A program made the position numbers and the translations under genes. A DNA stretch of 64,000 nt. Origin: JBBSHE01 sp038253325. GTDB lineage: Bacteria; Actinomycetota; Actinomycetes; Propionibacteriales; Nocardioidaceae. The notes under the pieces were generated by a model. The model did not search any database. It worked only from the letters and a program-made list of their open reading frames with translations, and was not told the origin of the DNA. Shown piece after piece: positions 60,805 to 64,000 of this stretch (positions within the stretch are counted from its first letter, which is position 1; each line of letters opens with the position of its first letter). The stretch is from the NCBI GenBank assembly GCA_038253325.1, contig JBBSHE010000008.1, positions 15,585 to 79,584 of the forward strand, written 5' to 3'.

Positions 60805-62517
60805 GTGTCACGCAGAACCTTGCGCACGATCGCCACCGTCGGGACTGCTGGACTGCTCGCGGCCACGGCAGCCAGTCCCGGAACGGGAGCACCGAGCGGC
60901 AATACGGCAGATCACGGCAGAAGCTACGACCACGTCCTGTTGTTGTCCGTCGACGGAATGCACCAGTACGACTTGCGGTGGTACGTCGCCCACCATCCTC
61001 GTTCGGCGCTTGCGTCACTGCTTCGACACGGGACCGAGTTCACCAACGCCCGTACGCCGTTCCCGTCGGATTCCTTTCCCGGCATGGTGGGTCAGGTCAC
61101 CGGGGGCAACCCGAGAACGACCGGGATCTACTACGACGTCACATACAACCATCGCCTGCTCGACCCTACCGTCAGCACCGACGCCATCCCCCGCAGAGCC
61201 GACTGTGCGAGCGCACGCCACGGTGCGAACGTTCCCTTCGACGAAAGCATCGACAAGGATCCCGATCGTCTCGATGCTGGGCAAGGTCTGCCGTGGCTCC
61301 CTCGCGACATCCTGCGGATGACCGCACACCCCCAGACGCTCATCGACCCGACCACACTGCCGATCGACCCGGTCCGTTGCGCCCGTGTGTACCCGCACCA
61401 GTATCTCAAGGCGAACACAGCCTTCGAAGTGGCACGGCAGCACGGTCTACGCACCGCCTGGTCGGACAAGCACCCGGCGTACGAGATTCTCAGTGGTCCC
61501 TCTGGAACCGGTGTGCAGGATCTGTTCACTCCGGAGATTGCCAGCATCGCCGACAGCCGGGGCAACAGCTGGACCGATGTCAACGCCCTGACCCAGCAGT
61601 ACGACCACGTCAAGGTGGAGGCCGTGCTGAACGAAATCGCCGGCTACGACCACAGCGGGAGGTCCCGGGTGGGCATGCCCGGCATCTTCGGTATGAACTT
61701 CCAGTCGGTCTCGACGGCCGAGAAGCTGCCGGTCTCCGGCGGACGGCCGGGCGGCTACCTCGACCACGGCGTCCGGCCCGGACCCGTGCTGCGCAGTGCA
61801 CTGAACTACGTCGACTCCGAGATCGCATCGATGATCGACGCATTGAAGCGGACCGGACGCTATGCCGACACGGCGATCGTCTTGTCGGCCAAGCACGGTC
61901 AGTCGCCGATGGAGCGACGCGCGCTGACGCGTATCGACGACTCCACGATCATCGACCAGCTCAACGGCACGTGGGCGCGCGCGCACCCCGGTGCCAGGCA
62001 GCCACTTGTCGCTGCGTCACTCAACGACGACGGCATGCTGCTCTGGTTCAGCAACGGCGACCGGACACCCACCGCCGATGTCTTCGCCACCCGCTTCCTC
62101 GCCCGCTACGACGGCACCGGAGCCGGCAACGACGGCAAGGCAACGGCAACGGACATCAACGCCAACCCGAAGGCATACACCATGGCCGGCCTGAAGGTGG
62201 TCAAGGCCGGCCCTTCTGCGGCTCGCTTCATCGGAGTCCGGCCCGGTGGTCCGCGCGTTCCCGACCTGATCGGCATCGCGCACCACGGCGTCGTCTACAC
62301 GGGCAAGACCAGCAAGATCTCCGAACACGGTGGCGACGACGCGCAAGACCGACACGTCCCGTTGATCGTGTCCGCGCCAGGCCTCCGCTCCAGCGTCCGG
62401 TTTGCGCCGGTCGAGACGACACAGGTGGGTCCGACCATCCTGTGGCTGCTTGGCCTGAACCCGGCCGCTCTGAGGGCAGTCCGGACCGAGCACACGGCCA
62501 CACTGCACGTCCGCTGA
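60805..62517 (+). CDS. Secreted alkaline-phosphatase-superfamily phosphodiesterase
   Basis: 570 residues from GTG 60805 with GGGAGGAG upstream. An N-terminal signal peptide (RRTLRTIATVGTAGLLAATAAS) directs export. The catalytic domain has metal ligand Asp50 (LLSVDGMHQYD), nucleophile region TPFPSDSFPG (84-93), and SAKHGQSP in place of the usual SDHGM. These fit the nucleotide pyrophosphatase/phosphodiesterase branch with an altered metal site. Substrate unknown. Divergent from the acyl-CoA dehydrogenase operon. Confidence 0.85.
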   Translation: MSRRTLRTIATVGTAGLLAATAASPGTGAPSGNTADHGRSYDHVLLLSVDGMHQYDLRWYVAHHPRSALASLLRHGTEFTNARTPFPSDSFPGMVGQVTGGNPRTTGIYYDVTYNHRLLDPTVSTDAIPRRADCASARHGANVPFDESIDKDPDRLDAGQGLPWLPRDILRMTAHPQTLIDPTTLPIDPVRCARVYPHQYLKANTAFEVARQHGLRTAWSDKHPAYEILSGPSGTGVQDLFTPEIASIADSRGNSWTDVNALTQQYDHVKVEAVLNEIAGYDHSGRSRVGMPGIFGMNFQSVSTAEKLPVSGGRPGGYLDHGVRPGPVLRSALNYVDSEIASMIDALKRTGRYADTAIVLSAKHGQSPMERRALTRIDDSTIIDQLNGTWARAHPGARQPLVAASLNDDGMLLWFSNGDRTPTADVFATRFLARYDGTGAGNDGKATATDINANPKAYTMAGLKVVKAGPSAARFIGVRPGGPRVPDLIGIAHHGVVYTGKTSKISEHGGDDAQDRHVPLIVSAPGLRSSVRFAPVETTQVGPTILWLLGLNPAALRAVRTEHTATLHVR

Positions 62518-62594
62518 CGGGAGTATGTCGGCCGCTCTCGACCGTGCCGTCGTGACCTCGATTCCGTTCACCTTGGTCTGACATGCTCCCCGGT

Positions 62595-64000
62595 ATGTCG
62601 AAGACAGCAGAGGAAGTCGAACGCAAGTACGAGCTCGACTCGGAAGCTGAGCTACCCCACCTGACCGGAGGGCAGGTGGCGACGGTCGGGCAGCCGGCCA
62701 CCGACGAGTTGGAGTCGACGTACTACGACACGGCGGACCTTGCTCTGTGTTGCGCTGGAATCTCGCTACGGCGCCGGGTGGGCGGTTCGGACACCGGGTG
62801 GCAGTTGAAGCTTCCCGCCGGCTCGGACACCCGCCTCGAGGTGCACCGAGCGCTCGGACGGAGCCGCAACGTCCCGGTCTCCCTCGCTCGCATGCTGACG
62901 GGTGTCACCGCAGGGGCGCCGCTGGATGCGGTCGCGGATGTCAAGACGACACGGACCGCCCGAGACCTGCTCGGGGCGGAGGGTAACGTCCTGGCGAGAG
63001 TCTGCGACGACCTGGTCGTCGCGGCCCGGCTCGAGCCGTCACCTCGGCAGCTCGGTTGGCGGGAGCTCGAGGTCGAGCTGGTCGACGGCGACCGGTCGGT
63101 GCTCGAAGACATCCATCGGACGCTCAAGGCAGCCCATGTCAAGCAGTCCTCGTCACCGTCCAAGGTCCATCGCGCGCTCGGCGATGCCGCGAGTCCGGAT
63201 CACAACCGTCCCGACCTGCCGAGGAAGAGTGCCGGCGCGCTGCTTCACGACTACCTCGTCCGGCAACGCCGGCAACTCGCGCTCGCCGACGCCGCCGTCC
63301 GTGCGACCGGCGCCGGCGTGCACGACGTACGCGTCGCCGCACGAAGGATGCGTACCGCCATCTCTGTGTACCGACCGCTCATCGACGAACAGCGCGCTCG
63401 CCATCTCCACGCGGAGCTTCGTTGGTTCGGTCGTGAGTTGAGCGAGTTCCGAGACGTCGAGGTCGCCCGCGACTCGCTGCAAGCTGCGCTCGACGGGGAA
63501 CCGGACCTCCCACAGTCGGGACCGGTGCGAACGCTCGTACGCCGCAGCCTCAAGGAAGCGGATCAGGCCGCCACGGCGACCGCCCGGGCGGCGTTGGACT
63601 CCGACCGCTACCGGGCAATCCTCGCCGATCTCGACGCCCTCGTCCAAGGAGCACCGTGGACATCGAAGGCCCACAAACCCGCCAGCAAGAAGCTGACTCG
63701 CCTGGCCGCGAAGCCGCTCCGGCGCCTCGAGCGCGCAACGCAGGCCGAAGCGGTCGCCGAACCACCGGATCGGGACGGCGCCCTGCATCATGTGCGGAAG
63801 TCAGCGAAACGACTTCGATATGCGCTCGAGGTAACCGAGCCGGTGTGCAACGACGCTGCCGGATTGGCGAACAGGGCGCGGAAGGTCCAGTCCGCGCTCG
63901 GCGACTACCTCGACACGGTGCGTACCGGCAACTGGTTGACGCAACTCGGCCGCGATGCGGTCACCGGCGACGCGGCGTTCACCTTCGGTCGTCTGCATGC
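62595..64000 (+). CDS. CYTH-CHAD protein, cut by the right edge
   Basis: At least 468 codons from ATG 62595. The CYTH domain (about 5-195) starts with the ExExK motif (Glu7, Glu9, Lys11) and has WQLKLPAGSDTRLEVHR; such tunnels bind triphosphates. From about 215 a CHAD domain follows with conserved histidines in VHDVRVAARRMRTA and LHHVRKSAKRLRYALE, which bind polyphosphate. Likely a polyphosphate-associated triphosphatase. The C terminus is outside the window. Confidence 0.92.
   Translation, partial: MSKTAEEVERKYELDSEAELPHLTGGQVATVGQPATDELESTYYDTADLALCCAGISLRRRVGGSDTGWQLKLPAGSDTRLEVHRALGRSRNVPVSLARMLTGVTAGAPLDAVADVKTTRTARDLLGAEGNVLARVCDDLVVAARLEPSPRQLGWRELEVELVDGDRSVLEDIHRTLKAAHVKQSSSPSKVHRALGDAASPDHNRPDLPRKSAGALLHDYLVRQRRQLALADAAVRATGAGVHDVRVAARRMRTAISVYRPLIDEQRARHLHAELRWFGRELSEFRDVEVARDSLQAALDGEPDLPQSGPVRTLVRRSLKEADQAATATARAALDSDRYRAILADLDALVQGAPWTSKAHKPASKKLTRLAAKPLRRLERATQAEAVAEPPDRDGALHHVRKSAKRLRYALEVTEPVCNDAAGLANRARKVQSALGDYLDTVRTGNWLTQLGRDAVTGDAAFTFGRLH

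Noticed and set aside
59759..61321. 520-codon plus-strand frame
   Set aside because: Crosses the acyl-CoA dehydrogenase gene and the start of the phosphodiesterase gene; no homology-like blocks.
60762..62555. 597-codon alternative frame over the phosphodiesterase
   Set aside because: Arg-rich shadow frame; the frame from 60805 has a signal peptide and metal motifs.

Overview
The window is 64 kb of high-GC DNA with actinobacterial gene content and order. Markers are an F420:NADPH oxidoreductase, a SigK/RskA sigma/anti-sigma pair, small DUF3052 and DUF3145 proteins, a PucR-type FasR upstream of a fabD-fabH-acpP-fabF-accD cluster, and homodimeric AceE. The core order (glnE, glnA2, panB, RNase H/phosphatase, zinc-ribbon protein, Nif3, then ahpE, DUF3052, aceE, fasR, fab genes, accD) resembles Mycobacterium tuberculosis Rv2221c-Rv2247. 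There are no mycolate-type genes, so a non-mycolate actinomycete, perhaps Propionibacteriales, is my inference.

Layout. 1-5.2 kb: nitrogen genes (glnE cut by the left edge, a class I amidotransferase, glnA2) and a Gfo/Idh/MocA oxidoreductase. 5.2-12.1 kb: glutamine-dependent nadE, a cysteine hydrolase with a divergent WYL regulator, panB, npdG, a lysine/alanine-repeat histone-tail protein, a small cysteine-containing protein and map. 12.2-17.1 kb: an RNA-processing cluster on the minus strand (Nif3, zinc-ribbon coiled coil, RNase HI-phosphatase fusion, RNB exonuclease, RNase P RNA). 17.4 kb: tRNA-Val(TAC).

17.5-25.8 kb: an insertion-like block with a secreted beta-barrel protein and a surface-glycan locus: GtrA, a methyltransferase, two GT-C membrane proteins (one fused to a GT2 domain), a sugar epimerase and a clear UDP-sulfoquinovose synthase. 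Two nearly identical 48-bp palindromic elements lie 7.44 kb apart on either side of this locus. I regard it as the strongest candidate for an undescribed system: a GtrA/GT2/GT-C glycosylation pathway fed with UDP-sulfoquinovose.

25.8-41.3 kb: topoisomerase IB, AhpE, DUF3052, AceE, a PHP protein, a hydrolase, acylphosphatase, the FasR-fab-accD block (FabD carries a C-terminal biotinyl-like domain without the lysine) and SigK/RskA. 41.3-50 kb: malic enzyme, DUF3145, a MoxR-DUF58-VWA operon, an orphan AAA ATPase, a PEP-mutase family protein and an NAD(P)-binding protein. 50.3-54.4 kb: dihydroxyacetone kinase DhaKL with a short DhaM-HPr phosphodonor, then a PhoD-like phosphatase. 54.5-64 kb: small proteins, a MOSC protein, a cation exchanger, a three-gene operon (acyl-CoA dehydrogenase-like, PIG-L deacetylase fused to a NodS-type methyltransferase, GT2), a secreted phosphodiesterase and a CYTH-CHAD protein cut by the right edge.

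Many transcripts look leaderless: at least ten starts have a TANNNT hexamer 6-7 nt upstream and no Shine-Dalgarno sequence. All function calls come from reading translated sequence and motifs; no database search was run.
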